Program-made: the position numbers and the translations under genes
In this document: positions 16,058-23,855 of the stretch, one piece after another
How the letters are laid out: each line of letters begins with the position of its first letter
Numbering within the stretch: position 1 is the stretch's first letter
Source: Pseudonocardia lacus
GTDB taxonomy: Bacteria; Actinomycetota; Actinomycetes; Mycobacteriales; Pseudonocardiaceae
Assembly (NCBI RefSeq): GCF_018531445.1
Contig: NZ_JAHDTH010000031.1
Span: 1 to 52,339, forward strand
Direction: 5' to 3'
Length of the DNA stretch: 52,339 nt
Notes under the pieces: model-generated
Database searches by the model: none
Told to the model about the DNA's origin: nothing
Seen by the model: the letters and a program-made list of their open reading frames with translations, nothing else

Positions 16058-17296
16058 TCACCCGGTCGGTGGACCGACCGCGGCCCGGCCGGGCACGAGC
16101 TGGACGAGCGCGTGGGTGCCGGCGATCCGCCAGCCCGGCGCGCGCCGGTCGAGCGCGGCCGTCGTGGCCTCCGGGACGCCGACCACGACCTCGGACTCCA
16201 GCGTGCGCAGTGCGGCGACCGGCCCGGGCAGGTAGCCGGCGGCGTGGGCGAGGTCGGTGCCCGGCGGCCAGGCCCGGTCGCCGACGAGCCTGCGGTAGTT
16301 GAGGTCGCCCTTGAGGATCGTCAGGCCGGCCGCGGTGACGTCGGCGGCGAGCTCGGCGGGCATGGCGTCGAAGCCGAGGGGTCCGGTGTGGAACCAGTCG
16401 GTGCGCAGCCGGATGCGGCCGCGGCGGAACGCGTCCTGCAGCCGGCGGGCGGCGGTGGTGGCGTAGCCGCCGGCCGCGGCGAGCCTGCGCAGCGCGGCCG
16501 CCACGTCGGCCGCGGTCGCGTCGGCGACGTGGAACGGGACGGGCCGCACGTGCAGCAGCACCTGGCCGGCCCGCCCGGACTCCAGCAACTCGTCGACCAG
16601 CAGGAGGTCGGCGAGCAGTTCGCGCCCGGCGTTGTCGGCGACCACGCACAGCACGGCCGGGCCCGCGGCCAGCAGTTCCCACAGCGCGTCGGTGTCGTCG
16701 ACGACGAGCGCCGGGTCGGGGTTCGTGTCGGACTCGAACCGGGCGGCGTGCGCCGCGGCACCGAGGTCCGCGCGGGCGCCCCGGACGGCGGCCAGCAGGA
16801 GCGCGCGACCGCGGCGGTCGGGGTCGACGTCGGCGACCCAGTCGAGCTCGGCCAGCTCGGCCTCCAGCAGGGGGTCGACCAGCTCGCCCGTCTTGAGGTG
16901 GGCGAACGGGTCGAGCCAGTGCCACGGGCCGGGCGCGAAGAAGTCGACGGCGGCCAGCAGCCTGCGGTGGAAGTAGGCCTCCGCCCACAGCAGCGGGACC
17001 TCGTCCCAGCCGCGCCCGATGCGGCCCTTGCCCCACTCGCGCCAGGCGGCGGTGTCGGGACCGCCGCCGGCGAGCGGCCCGACCGCACCCGACAGCTCCG
17101 CGACGAGCCGGTCGAGCGCCTCGATCTGCTCGGGCAGGTAGGGGTTGGCGTTGCGGGCCTGCTCGGCCGCGCGCGGCAGCCGACGGTGCACGACGGTCCA
17201 GGCGAAGGAGGCGGGGTCGGCCGCGGTGAGCGCGGGCGGCTCGGCGGCCGCGTCCCGCTGGGCCCGCCCGCCCGCCCCGGGCACGAGGTGCCGCAC
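16058..17296 (-). CDS. DUF89 / ARMT1-like damage-control phosphatase family protein
   Basis: 412 residues from GTG 17296, with GAGGGAGG 8 nt upstream; the frame is open further upstream, but that sequence is not gene-like. The N-terminal half is helical. The C-terminal half holds the DUF89 metal-site pattern: VVADNAGRELLADLLLVDEL, the later ILKGDLNYRRLVGD, and a Asp-rich pocket between. Members are metal-dependent phosphatases acting on damaged sugar-phosphate metabolites. The ARMT1 branch (HLKTGELVDPLLEAELAEL region, WHWLDPF) is best known in eukaryotes but has bacterial homologues. Substrate unknown; the family call is fairly firm from the DNAG/KGDLN pair. Confidence 0.72.
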   Translation of the reverse strand: MRHLVPGAGGRAQRDAAAEPPALTAADPASFAWTVVHRRLPRAAEQARNANPYLPEQIEALDRLVAELSGAVGPLAGGGPDTAAWREWGKGRIGRGWDEVPLLWAEAYFHRRLLAAVDFFAPGPWHWLDPFAHLKTGELVDPLLEAELAELDWVADVDPDRRGRALLLAAVRGARADLGAAAHAARFESDTNPDPALVVDDTDALWELLAAGPAVLCVVADNAGRELLADLLLVDELLESGRAGQVLLHVRPVPFHVADATAADVAAALRRLAAAGGYATTAARRLQDAFRRGRIRLRTDWFHTGPLGFDAMPAELAADVTAAGLTILKGDLNYRRLVGDRAWPPGTDLAHAAGYLPGPVAALRTLESEVVVGVPEATTAALDRRAPGWRIAGTHALVQLVPGRAAVGPPTG

Positions 17297-17402
17297 CCGT
17301 CCGCCCTCCCTCGCCGGCCACCACCGCGGTGGCCCGCCTGCGGGAACGCTACCGGCCGACCTCGGCGCCACCAGTGCCGGACGGATCAATTCCCGGGGTC
17401 GG

Positions 17403-17546
17403 TCACCGGCGGCGGGCCGGCACCATCGCGTACTGCCACTCCTCGTCGACCCACTGGTGCTCGACGTCCATGCCGAGCGCGGCGAGCTCGGCCGCGAGCT
17501 GCGCGGTGCCGTCGTCCCGGAATGCGCCGCCGGTGTCGACCGGCAC
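17403..17546 (-). CDS. Small acidic hypothetical protein
   Basis: About 47 residues from GTG 17546, ending VEHQWVDEEWQYAMVPARRR. Codon third positions are almost all G or C, which argues for coding. The frame stays open to 17699, but that extension runs under the methyltransferase start on the other strand and has poor codon use. No ribosome-binding site is clear. Function unknown. Confidence 0.4.
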   Translation of the reverse strand: MPVDTGGAFRDDGTAQLAAELAALGMDVEHQWVDEEWQYAMVPARRR

Positions 17547-17647
17547 GAGTCGTACCGGCTCGGTGTCCTGCGGGGGGCAGGGCGCCGGGTACCCCTCCGA
17601 GCGGAGAGGATGCCGTTTGATCTCCTCCGCGCCGGGCACTGGCCATC

Positions 17648-18307
17648 GTGCTGCTTCTCCGCCCGCCCGGCGTGTACCGGGCAGATTCCGACACCGCACT
17701 GCTCGCCGACGTGCTGCGCGAGCGCGTCCACGACCGGGACGTGCTCGACGTCGGCACCGGGACGGGCGCCCTGGCGCTGGCCGCGGCCCGGGCCGGGGCC
17801 GCGTCGGTCACCGCCGTCGACCTCTCCCGCCGCTCCGCCGCCGCGACCTGGCTCAACTCCCGGCTGCACCGGGCCCGGGTCCGGGTGCGCCGCGGCGACC
17901 TCTACGAACCGGTCCGCGGCCGGCGCTTCGACGTCGTCGTGGCCAACCCGCCGTACGTGCCCGCCGAGCGCCAGGACCCGACCCGCTACGGCATCGCCCG
18001 CTGCTGGGACGCCGGCCGCGACGGCCGGCTGCTGCTCGATCGCCTCACCTCGGGCCTGCCCGACGTGCTGACCGCGGGCGGTCGCGCGCTCATCGTGCAG
18101 TCGGAGGTGTGCGGCGAGGAGGCCACCCTGGACGCCATGGCCGCCGCCGGGCTCGACAGCGAGGTGGTCGCCCGCGCGGTGATCCCGTTCGGACCGGTCA
18201 TGCGGGCCAGGGCAGCGCTGCTGGAGAGGCAGGGGATGATCGAGCCCGGGCAGCGCGTCGAGGAGATCGTCGTGGTGGAGGGCCGGATGCCGGGAGCCGA
18301 TCGATGA
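17648..18307 (+). CDS. HemK2/PrmC-like SAM-dependent methyltransferase
   Basis: 219 residues from GTG 17648. The SAM motif is VLDVGTGTGALALAAARAGA, and motif IV is VVANPPYVP, the NPPY signature of amino-methyltransferases acting on glutamine or adenine. It begins directly with LLRPPGVYRADSDTALLADV, as in the short HemK2-type enzymes that lack the PrmC N-terminal domain. In some bacteria these are annotated as release-factor or DNA methylases; the target here is unknown. The stop overlaps the next start (ATGA), placing it first in an operon with a CDGSH protein and a heme-oxygenase-like diiron protein. Confidence 0.82.
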   Translation: MLLLRPPGVYRADSDTALLADVLRERVHDRDVLDVGTGTGALALAAARAGAASVTAVDLSRRSAAATWLNSRLHRARVRVRRGDLYEPVRGRRFDVVVANPPYVPAERQDPTRYGIARCWDAGRDGRLLLDRLTSGLPDVLTAGGRALIVQSEVCGEEATLDAMAAAGLDSEVVARAVIPFGPVMRARAALLERQGMIEPGQRVEEIVVVEGRMPGADR

Positions 18308-18516
18308 CCGTGCGCAACCGCGTGGAGATCACCGGGGAGGGCCCGGTGCTGGTCCACGGCCCCGTCGACGTCACCGGTCCCGACGGCGACGTGGTGCGCT
18401 CGGAGCGGGCCGTCACCGCGCTGTGCACCTGCCGGCGCACCCGCCGCTTCCCGTTCTGCGACACCAGCCACCGCGACCGCGAGCGGCGCGGCGGCCGCGG
18501 CGGTGGATCGCGATGA
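18304..18516 (+). CDS. CDGSH-type [2Fe-2S] protein
   Basis: 70 residues, with its ATG overlapping the methyltransferase stop and its own TGA overlapping the next ATG. The cluster motif is intact: C41-x-C43-x8-C52-x3-H56, the three-Cys-one-His ligand set of mitoNEET-like proteins. The local sequence is CDTSH rather than CDGSH, a common bacterial variant. The N-terminal half is a beta-rich region (GPVLVHGPVDVTGPDGDVV). It may deliver electrons or iron to the diiron partner; this is inferred from the operon. Confidence 0.88.
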   Translation: MTVRNRVEITGEGPVLVHGPVDVTGPDGDVVRSERAVTALCTCRRTRRFPFCDTSHRDRERRGGRGGGSR

Positions 18517-19568
18517 CGGTCACCGAGCACTCCCCCGGCGCCGCGCCGACGGCCGGGCCGGCGCTCCCGCAGCCCCGCGGCCCCCTCTCGGCGGCCGTGC
18601 TGGACGCGTTGCGCGGCGGCGGGGAGCCGGTCGCCTCCGACGCCGTCCCCGACGACGTCTACGGCGAGGACGCGCAGCTGGCCCTCTACTGCCTCTACGA
18701 GCTGCACTACCGCGGCTTCGCCGGGGTCGACCCGGAGCGCGAGTGGGACCCCGCCCTGCTGGCGGTGCGCCGCGACCTGGAACGCGCCTTCCTGGCGCAG
18801 CTGCGCCGCGACGTCGGAGTCGACGACGTGCGGGAGGCCGACGACGTCCGGGCGGCCGTGGACGCCGAGATGGCCGCGCTGATGGTCGAGCCCACCGACG
18901 CCGACGGAACCGGCGTGTCGCACCACCTGCTGCGCGAGGGCGAGCCGTGGCAGTTCCGGGAGTACCTGGCGCACCGCTCGATCTACCACCTCAAGGAGGC
19001 CGACCCGCAGGCCTGGGTGATCCCGCGCCTGCACGGGCCGGCGAAGGCCGCGCTGGTCACCGTCGAGCACGACGAGTACGGCTCCGGCGACCCGGAGCGC
19101 GTGCACGCCCGGTTGTTCGCCGCGATGATGCACGCCGTCGGCCTCGACGACGGCTACGGCGCCTACCTGGACCTGGCGCCGGCCGAGACCCTCGCCGAGG
19201 TCACCCTGATGTCGATGTTCGGGCTGCACCGGGCGCTGCGGGGGGCGCTGGTGGGGCAGTTCGCGACCGTGGAGCTGACCTCCTCCCCCGGTTCGGACCG
19301 GTTGGTGAAGGCGATCGCCCGGATGGGGTTCGACGCCGAGGTCGGCGAGTTCTACGCCGAGCACGTCGAGGCCGATGCGGTGCACGAGCAGCTCGTGCGT
19401 CGCGGGGTGATCCGCCCGTTGCTGGCCGCCGAGCCGGAGCTCGCCGCGGACGTCGTGTTCGGGGTGCGGGCGAGCTCGTTCCTGGCCGAGCGGCTCGAAC
19501 GCAGGGTGCTCGGCGCCTGGGGCGAGCGGGCGACGTCGCTGCGGCGCCCCCTCCCGCCCCCGGACTGA
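18513..19568 (+). CDS. Heme-oxygenase-like diiron (iron-containing redox enzyme) family protein
   Basis: 351 residues from ATG 18513, overlapping the CDGSH stop by 4 nt. It belongs to the iron-containing redox enzyme family, which has the heme-oxygenase-like fold and includes UndA/SznF-type oxidases. Acidic and His clusters fit metal ligands: E63-L-H65 in the first helix, E185-H186-D187-E188-Y189 in the middle, and FYAEHVEADAVHE near the C-terminus. I cannot assign exact ligands by eye. The reaction is unknown: these enzymes activate O2 for N-oxygenation, decarboxylation or C-C cleavage. The 65-bp nested palindrome starts on the base after the stop. Confidence 0.82.
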   Translation: MTVTEHSPGAAPTAGPALPQPRGPLSAAVLDALRGGGEPVASDAVPDDVYGEDAQLALYCLYELHYRGFAGVDPEREWDPALLAVRRDLERAFLAQLRRDVGVDDVREADDVRAAVDAEMAALMVEPTDADGTGVSHHLLREGEPWQFREYLAHRSIYHLKEADPQAWVIPRLHGPAKAALVTVEHDEYGSGDPERVHARLFAAMMHAVGLDDGYGAYLDLAPAETLAEVTLMSMFGLHRALRGALVGQFATVELTSSPGSDRLVKAIARMGFDAEVGEFYAEHVEADAVHEQLVRRGVIRPLLAAEPELAADVVFGVRASSFLAERLERRVLGAWGERATSLRRPLPPPD

Positions 19569-19633
19569 CCGTCGAGAACGACGTTGGCGCGCGAATGGAC
19601 CGGTCCAACGCGCAACAACGTCGTTCTCGACGG
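19569..19633. repeat. 65-bp nested palindrome, copy 2
   Basis: The outer arms start with CC and GTCGAGAACGACGTTG, complementary over 18 bp, then two mismatches and 5 more pairs. The inner palindrome TGGACCGGTCCA is at 19596-19607. Length, arm ends and centre offset equal those of the copy at 8709-8773. It fills the gap between two convergent genes: the preceding stop ends at 19568 and the facing stop is at 19641. It is well placed to end transcription in both directions. Confidence 0.92.
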
Positions 19634-19640
19634 ATTTGGC

Positions 19641-20315
19641 TCAGCCCTGGACGCGCAGGTCGGCCTTCGCGACCTCGACGTGCGCCGCCTCGCGGGTCAG
19701 CTGGTCGGCGCCCTCGGCGGCGTCCACCCCGACCCGCTGCGCGAAGTCGGCCCCGTGGGCGGTCAGCGGGCCGGTGAAGTCGAGCCGCTGGCCGGGCTGC
19801 ACGGTGTAGGGCGACTCGCCGGCCGGCACGGTCAGCTGCACCCACACGCGGTCGGTCTCGCTGCCGCCCACCCAGAAGCCCTCGTCCGACGGCACGGACT
19901 GGACGACCACGCCCTGCGCGGTCACGTCCTGCCCGACGAGCGCGGTCAGCGCGCCGTCGGGGCCGGCCGACGCCGACAGCGGCAGCAGCGCGGTGCCGCC
20001 CGCGCTGAGCGAGCCGGCGGCGCCGTCGGTGGGCGCTCCGGCCGCCGGGGCACCGGTCTGCGGCGCGTCGGCCGAGCCGGCAGCGTCGCCGCCAGAAGGG
20101 TCGGTACCGGGCCCTGCCGGGGTGGCCGACGGCACGGCGCCGCCGGCGGTCCCCTGCCCGTCGCCGGGGTCGTCGCTGCCGGTGCCGCACTGCACCAGGG
20201 CCCAGACCAGCAGCGCGATCACGACGACCGCCAGCAGCACCCAGAGCCACAGCGGGCGCCGTGGTGGCGCGGTCACCCGGGTCGAGCCGGACCGGTCGGT
20301 GTCGGGAGTGCTCAT
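19641..20315 (-). CDS. Single-TM protein with extracellular domain
   Basis: 224 residues from ATG 20315, with AGGAGAAG about 9 nt upstream. A short basic cytosolic N-terminus leads into one transmembrane helix (PLWLWVLLAVVVIALLVWAL). A ~70-residue Gly/Ala/Pro/Ser linker follows, then a folded C-terminal domain of ~110 residues containing FWVGGSETDRVWVQLTVP and VQPGQRLDFTGPL, which looks beta-rich. I do not recognise the domain by name. It is divergent from the epimerase gene and convergent with the diiron protein. Confidence 0.65.
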   Translation of the reverse strand: MSTPDTDRSGSTRVTAPPRRPLWLWVLLAVVVIALLVWALVQCGTGSDDPGDGQGTAGGAVPSATPAGPGTDPSGGDAAGSADAPQTGAPAAGAPTDGAAGSLSAGGTALLPLSASAGPDGALTALVGQDVTAQGVVVQSVPSDEGFWVGGSETDRVWVQLTVPAGESPYTVQPGQRLDFTGPLTAHGADFAQRVGVDAAEGADQLTREAAHVEVAKADLRVQG

Positions 20316-20495
20316 CGGTGGTGCTTCTCCTCTGCGCGGTGATCAGGTTCCCGACCGTTCCCAGCCAGCTGACGGCCAAACAGGCGCAGTCCCTCGTTCG
20401 AGTGGCGCAACACTGGGCAGACCAACCGGCTGGTTTCGTTTGATCCGGCGCACCGCGGGCACCACCGACCCCGACCACGACGGATCAGGGGCTCC

Positions 20496-21581
20496 ATGCG
20501 CATAGTGATCACCGGCGCCAGCGGGAACGTGGGCACGGCCCTGCTCGACCGGTTGGACGACGGGGACGACCACGCGGTCGTCGGCGTGTGCCGACGACCG
20601 CCCGAGGCGGTCCCGCCCTACGACCGGGCGACCTGGGTACCGCTCGACCTCACCGCACCCGACGCGGCACTCGCGCTGCGGCCGGTGGTGCGCGGCGCCG
20701 ATGCAGTCGTCCACCTCGCCTGGGGCTTCCAGCCCTCGCACGACACCGACCACCTCCACCGCCTCGGCATCGACGGCACGCGCGCGGTGCTGAACGCGAT
20801 CGAGGCGGAAGGCGTGCCCCACCTCGTGCACATGTCGTCGGCCGGGGCCTACTCCCCCGGACCGGACGACCCGGACCCGGCCGCGGCCAGGGCCACCGAG
20901 GCCTGGCCGACCGACGGCATCGACTCGCTCGCCTACAGCGTCGAGAAGGTCGCGGCCGAACGCCTCCTCGACGAGCACGAGCGCGCCCACCCCGACGGCG
21001 TCGCCATCGCCCGGCTGCGTCCGGGGCTGGTCGTGCAGCGCCGGGCCGGCAGCGCGCTGCTGCGCTACGGGCTGCCCGCCTTCGTGCCGGCCGGGCTGCT
21101 GCACCACGTCCCGCTGCTGGCGCTCGACCGGGGGCTCGCCGTCCCGGTGGTGCACGCCTCCGACGTGGCCGACGCGATCGTGCGGGTGCTCGAACGGCGG
21201 GCCACGGGTCCGTTCAACCTCGCCGCCGATCCCCCCGTCACCCGGGACCTGATCGCCGACGCGCTCGGGGCCCCCGCGGTGCACGTGTCGCGCGGTCTGC
21301 TGCGCCTGGCGACGGCGCTGTCCTGGCGCACGCACCTGCAGCCGGTGGACCCGGGCTGGCTCGACCTGGCGTACGCGGTGCCGCTGCTGGACACCGGGCG
21401 AGCCCGCCGCGAGCTCGGCTGGGCTCCCGCCGTGGACGCCCGGGTCGCGCTGGCCGAGGTCATCCACGGGATGGCCGACGCCGCCTGCGCGCCGAGTCCG
21501 CCCCTGCGCCGGCGGTCCGTTCGGGAGGAGTTGGTGTCCCTCGTCCGGCGGGGCCCGGTGACGCAGCGCCCACGACCGTGA
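20496..21581 (+). CDS. NAD-dependent epimerase/dehydratase (extended SDR)
   Basis: 361 residues. The Rossmann motif TGASGNVG is at residues 6-13. D-L-T near 52 and HLAWGF near 74 are SDR landmarks, and the catalytic pair Y147-x3-K151 is in AYSVEK. The ~100-residue C-terminal region (TGPFNLAADPPVTRDLIADA) is the substrate domain. Members act on nucleotide sugars or quinone-like cofactors; no sugar gene lies nearby. There is no strong ribosome-binding site before the ATG. Confidence 0.82.
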   Translation: MRIVITGASGNVGTALLDRLDDGDDHAVVGVCRRPPEAVPPYDRATWVPLDLTAPDAALALRPVVRGADAVVHLAWGFQPSHDTDHLHRLGIDGTRAVLNAIEAEGVPHLVHMSSAGAYSPGPDDPDPAAARATEAWPTDGIDSLAYSVEKVAAERLLDEHERAHPDGVAIARLRPGLVVQRRAGSALLRYGLPAFVPAGLLHHVPLLALDRGLAVPVVHASDVADAIVRVLERRATGPFNLAADPPVTRDLIADALGAPAVHVSRGLLRLATALSWRTHLQPVDPGWLDLAYAVPLLDTGRARRELGWAPAVDARVALAEVIHGMADAACAPSPPLRRRSVREELVSLVRRGPVTQRPRP

Positions 21582-21739
21582 CCTCCGTTCGGCGGAGTCC
21601 GGGCAGCTCCACACGCCGGCGACCGCACGACCGGGTCAACCCGAAATAAATGAATCGGATATGAGTCGGCTCCGCCGGACGCGGGTAACTCTGCGAGCGT
21701 CCGGGCCAGCGGTAGCAGAACCGCCCCGAATTGATCGAC

Positions 21740-21784
21740 GACAGCCACCGGACGCGACAGCCACAGAACGCAGCCACAGAACGT
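21740..21784. repeat. Short tandem repeat in leader of PRC-barrel gene
   Basis: Three near-identical units, GACAGCCACCGGACGC, GACAGCCACAGAACGC and AGCCACAGAACG, lie end to end, the last ending 14 nt before the start of the next gene. They could bind a regulator or affect mRNA folding. Confidence 0.5.
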
Positions 21785-21797
21785 ACCGAGGAAGGAC

Positions 21798-22730
21798 GTG
21801 GCATTCTCGATGTTCACGCAGGACCAGATCCGCAGCCTCGTCGGCGCCACCGCCTACGACAGTGACGGCGACAAGATCGGCAAGGTCGGGCACGTCTACT
21901 TCGACGACCAGACCGACCAGCCGAAGTGGGTCACCGTCAACACCGGCCTGTTCGGCCTCAACGAGAGCTTCGTGCCGCTGGCCGGGGCCGAGACCCGCGG
22001 GGACGACGTCGTGGTGCGCTACGACAAGGCCAAGGTGAAGGACGCGCCCAACGTGTCCGCCGAGGGCCACCTCTCCGCGCAGGAGGAGGAGCAGCTCTAC
22101 CGCCACTACGGCCTGGACTACGGCACGTCGGGCGGCGAATACGGCACCAGCGGTACCACCGGCACCGCGACCGGCACCCAGCACCGCACCTCCGGCACCG
22201 AGTACGGCACCGAGTACGGCACCGAGTACGGCACCGCGGGCGAGCGCGGCGGCCGCCACGAGCTCCGGGAGACCGAGCAGGCCGACTACCAGGGCCGGAG
22301 CGCCGACACCGGGGTCACCGGCCGCGGCCACGACACCAGCGGCCGCAACACCGACGACGCCATGACCCGCTCCGAGGAGCGGCTCAACGTCGGCACCGAG
22401 ACCCGTGAGGCCGGCCGGGCGCGGCTGCGCAAGCACGTCGTCACCGAGCACCAGCAGGTCGAGGTGCCGGTGTCGCGCGAGGAGGTGCGGGTCGAGCGGG
22501 AGCCGATCACCGACGCCAACCGCGGCGCGGCCGTCGACGGCCCGGCCATCTCCGAGGAGGAGCACGAGGTCACCCTGCGCGAGGAGCGCCCGGTGGTCGA
22601 CAAGGAGGCCGTGCCGGTCGAGCGGGTGCGCCTGGGCACCGAGACGGTGCGCGACACCGAGACGGTGGGCGACGAGGTGCGCCGCGAGGAGATCGAGGTC
22701 GACGGGGACACCCACGGCCGGCGCCGCTGA
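21798..22730 (+). CDS. PRC-barrel and DUF2382 domain protein
   Basis: 310 residues from GTG 21798, right after GAGGAAGGAC. Residues about 5-75 are a PRC-barrel (VGATAYDSDGDKIGKVGHVY then WVTVNTGLFG). A linker holds GTEY repeats (three perfect 12-nt units at 22198-22233) and Gly/Ser/Thr-rich sequence. The C-terminal ~115 residues are DUF2382, with charged beta repeats such as VPVSREEVRVEREPI, HEVTLREERPVVDKEAVPV and VERVRLGTETV. These proteins are common in desiccation- or radiation-tolerant actinobacteria and are usually stress-induced; biochemical role unknown. Confidence 0.85.
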   Translation: MAFSMFTQDQIRSLVGATAYDSDGDKIGKVGHVYFDDQTDQPKWVTVNTGLFGLNESFVPLAGAETRGDDVVVRYDKAKVKDAPNVSAEGHLSAQEEEQLYRHYGLDYGTSGGEYGTSGTTGTATGTQHRTSGTEYGTEYGTEYGTAGERGGRHELRETEQADYQGRSADTGVTGRGHDTSGRNTDDAMTRSEERLNVGTETREAGRARLRKHVVTEHQQVEVPVSREEVRVEREPITDANRGAAVDGPAISEEEHEVTLREERPVVDKEAVPVERVRLGTETVRDTETVGDEVRREEIEVDGDTHGRRR

Positions 22731-22875
22731 ATGCGATCTCGGGGATCCGGTTTATCGATCGAGTGATCCGGTAATCCGTATTCCGGTAGGTCACCGGGAG
22801 GAGCCGGGCCGGCACGGTGTGCCTCGCCCGGCTCGTTCCGCTGAACCGGAATTCGTATCGAGGAGGAAGAGTCGG

Positions 22876-23340
22876 ATGGGACTCGGCAGTCACGCTCTCG
22901 CGCTCGGCATCGGCTACGTGCTGGGCCACCCGGACGGGCGGGAACGCGCCCGGAAGGTGCCCGACCAGGTCCGGCAACTGGCCGCCCGCCCGGAGGCCAC
23001 CCGGCTGGCGGAGAAGGGCAAGTCCCTCGCCGGTCAGGCCGCGCGCACGGCGAAGCAGCGGCTCGGCCGCTCCGGCGGCGGATCGGCCGACGCCGGCACC
23101 ACCACCACCGGCGACACCGCGACGGGCGACAGCACCGGGCGGCGTCGACTCTTCGTCCGACCGCGCAGGCGGCCCGGCGGCATCGACGTCCCGACCGCCG
23201 CCGGCACCGGTCCCGTCGCGTCCAGCGGCGACCCGGTCACGGACGCCCGGTCGGCGCGGGCCACCGACCCCGCCGTCGCCGAGCGCACCGAGGCCGCGAT
23301 GCACGGCACGCTGCCGCCGTCCGGCAAGTCCTCGTCCTGA
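22876..23340 (+). CDS. Small basic protein downstream of PRC-barrel gene
   Basis: 154 residues from ATG 22876, with GAGGAGGAAG upstream. The N-terminus MGLGSHALALGIGYVLGHPD is weakly hydrophobic. It is followed by a basic helical part (RARKVPDQVRQLAARPEATR) and a disordered Thr/Gly/Arg-rich tail with an Arg cluster. Similar small proteins accompany stress genes in actinobacteria, but I know no function. The 145-bp gap upstream has two direct GATCCGGT copies 21 bp apart (22744 and 22765). A strong palindrome follows the gene. Confidence 0.6.
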   Translation: MGLGSHALALGIGYVLGHPDGRERARKVPDQVRQLAARPEATRLAEKGKSLAGQAARTAKQRLGRSGGGSADAGTTTTGDTATGDSTGRRRLFVRPRRRPGGIDVPTAAGTGPVASSGDPVTDARSARATDPAVAERTEAAMHGTLPPSGKSSS

Positions 23341-23366
23341 CCCACCCCGCCCCCACAGCACACGGA

Positions 23367-23396
23367 ACGCCCCGGCTGCCGCGGCAGCCGGGGCGT
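23367..23396. terminator. Bidirectional terminator hairpin
   Basis: A perfect 30-bp palindrome: the arm A + CGCCCCGGCTGCCG is followed directly by its complement. It lies midway between the ends of two convergent genes (23340 and 23414). Confidence 0.8.
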
Positions 23397-23413
23397 CGTG
23401 CTGCCCGCCGGCG

Positions 23414-23827
23414 TCAGCCCAGCGGGATGAGGATCGTGCTGCCGATGGCGATGAGCACCGGTTCGCCGTCGCGGTCGCCGTGCACCTCGGCGCGGGTGAA
23501 GATCTGCCGGCGACCGGCCTTGACGACCCGGGCCGTGGCGACGAACGCCGTGCCGGTGCCCGGCGCGACGTAGTCGACCGCGCAGTGCGAGGCCACCACC
23601 CGGCTCCCCACGGCGGTGTGCGCGGCGTACCCGCAGGCCGTGTCGACCAGCGCGGACATCAGGCCCGCGTGCAGCGTGCCCGCGTACTGGCCCAGGTCGG
23701 CGCGCCACGGCAGGCGCAGGGCGACCTCACCCGGCTGCGCGGCGACCACTTCGAACCCGGCCCACCGGTTGAAGGCCGCGGTGGCGTTGAGCCGGCGCAG
23801 GTGGTCGAGCACGGCCGCAGCATCCAT
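23414..23827 (-). CDS. PaaI-type hotdog thioesterase
   Basis: 137 residues from ATG 23827. The hotdog signature is present: GQYAGTLHAGLMSALVDTAC, with the HAG...D/T catalytic stretch, and VAPGTGTAFVATARVVKAGR. Members hydrolyse acyl-CoA thioesters such as aryl-CoA compounds; the natural substrate here is not known. No ribosome-binding site is present. TAGACT lies exactly 7 nt upstream, so the mRNA is probably leaderless. An 18-bp perfect operator overlaps both this box and the start codon, and the divergent TetR regulator is the obvious repressor. Confidence 0.85.
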   Translation of the reverse strand: MDAAAVLDHLRRLNATAAFNRWAGFEVVAAQPGEVALRLPWRADLGQYAGTLHAGLMSALVDTACGYAAHTAVGSRVVASHCAVDYVAPGTGTAFVATARVVKAGRRQIFTRAEVHGDRDGEPVLIAIGSTILIPLG

Positions 23828-23848
23828 GTAGACCAGTCTACATAGAAT
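23826..23848. promoter_or_regulatory. TetR operator overlapping two leaderless -10 boxes
   Basis: ATGTAGAC-CA-GTCTACAT (23826-23843) is a perfect inverted repeat. The minus-strand box TAGACT (23840-23835) is 7 nt from the thioesterase ATG, and the plus-strand box TAGAAT (23843-23848) is 7 nt from GTG 23856 of the TetR gene. One bound dimer would cover both promoters. The AGACC...GGTCT-like core resembles sites of LmrA/YxaF regulators as I remember them. Confidence 0.72.
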
Positions 23849-23855
23849 GGCGCCC

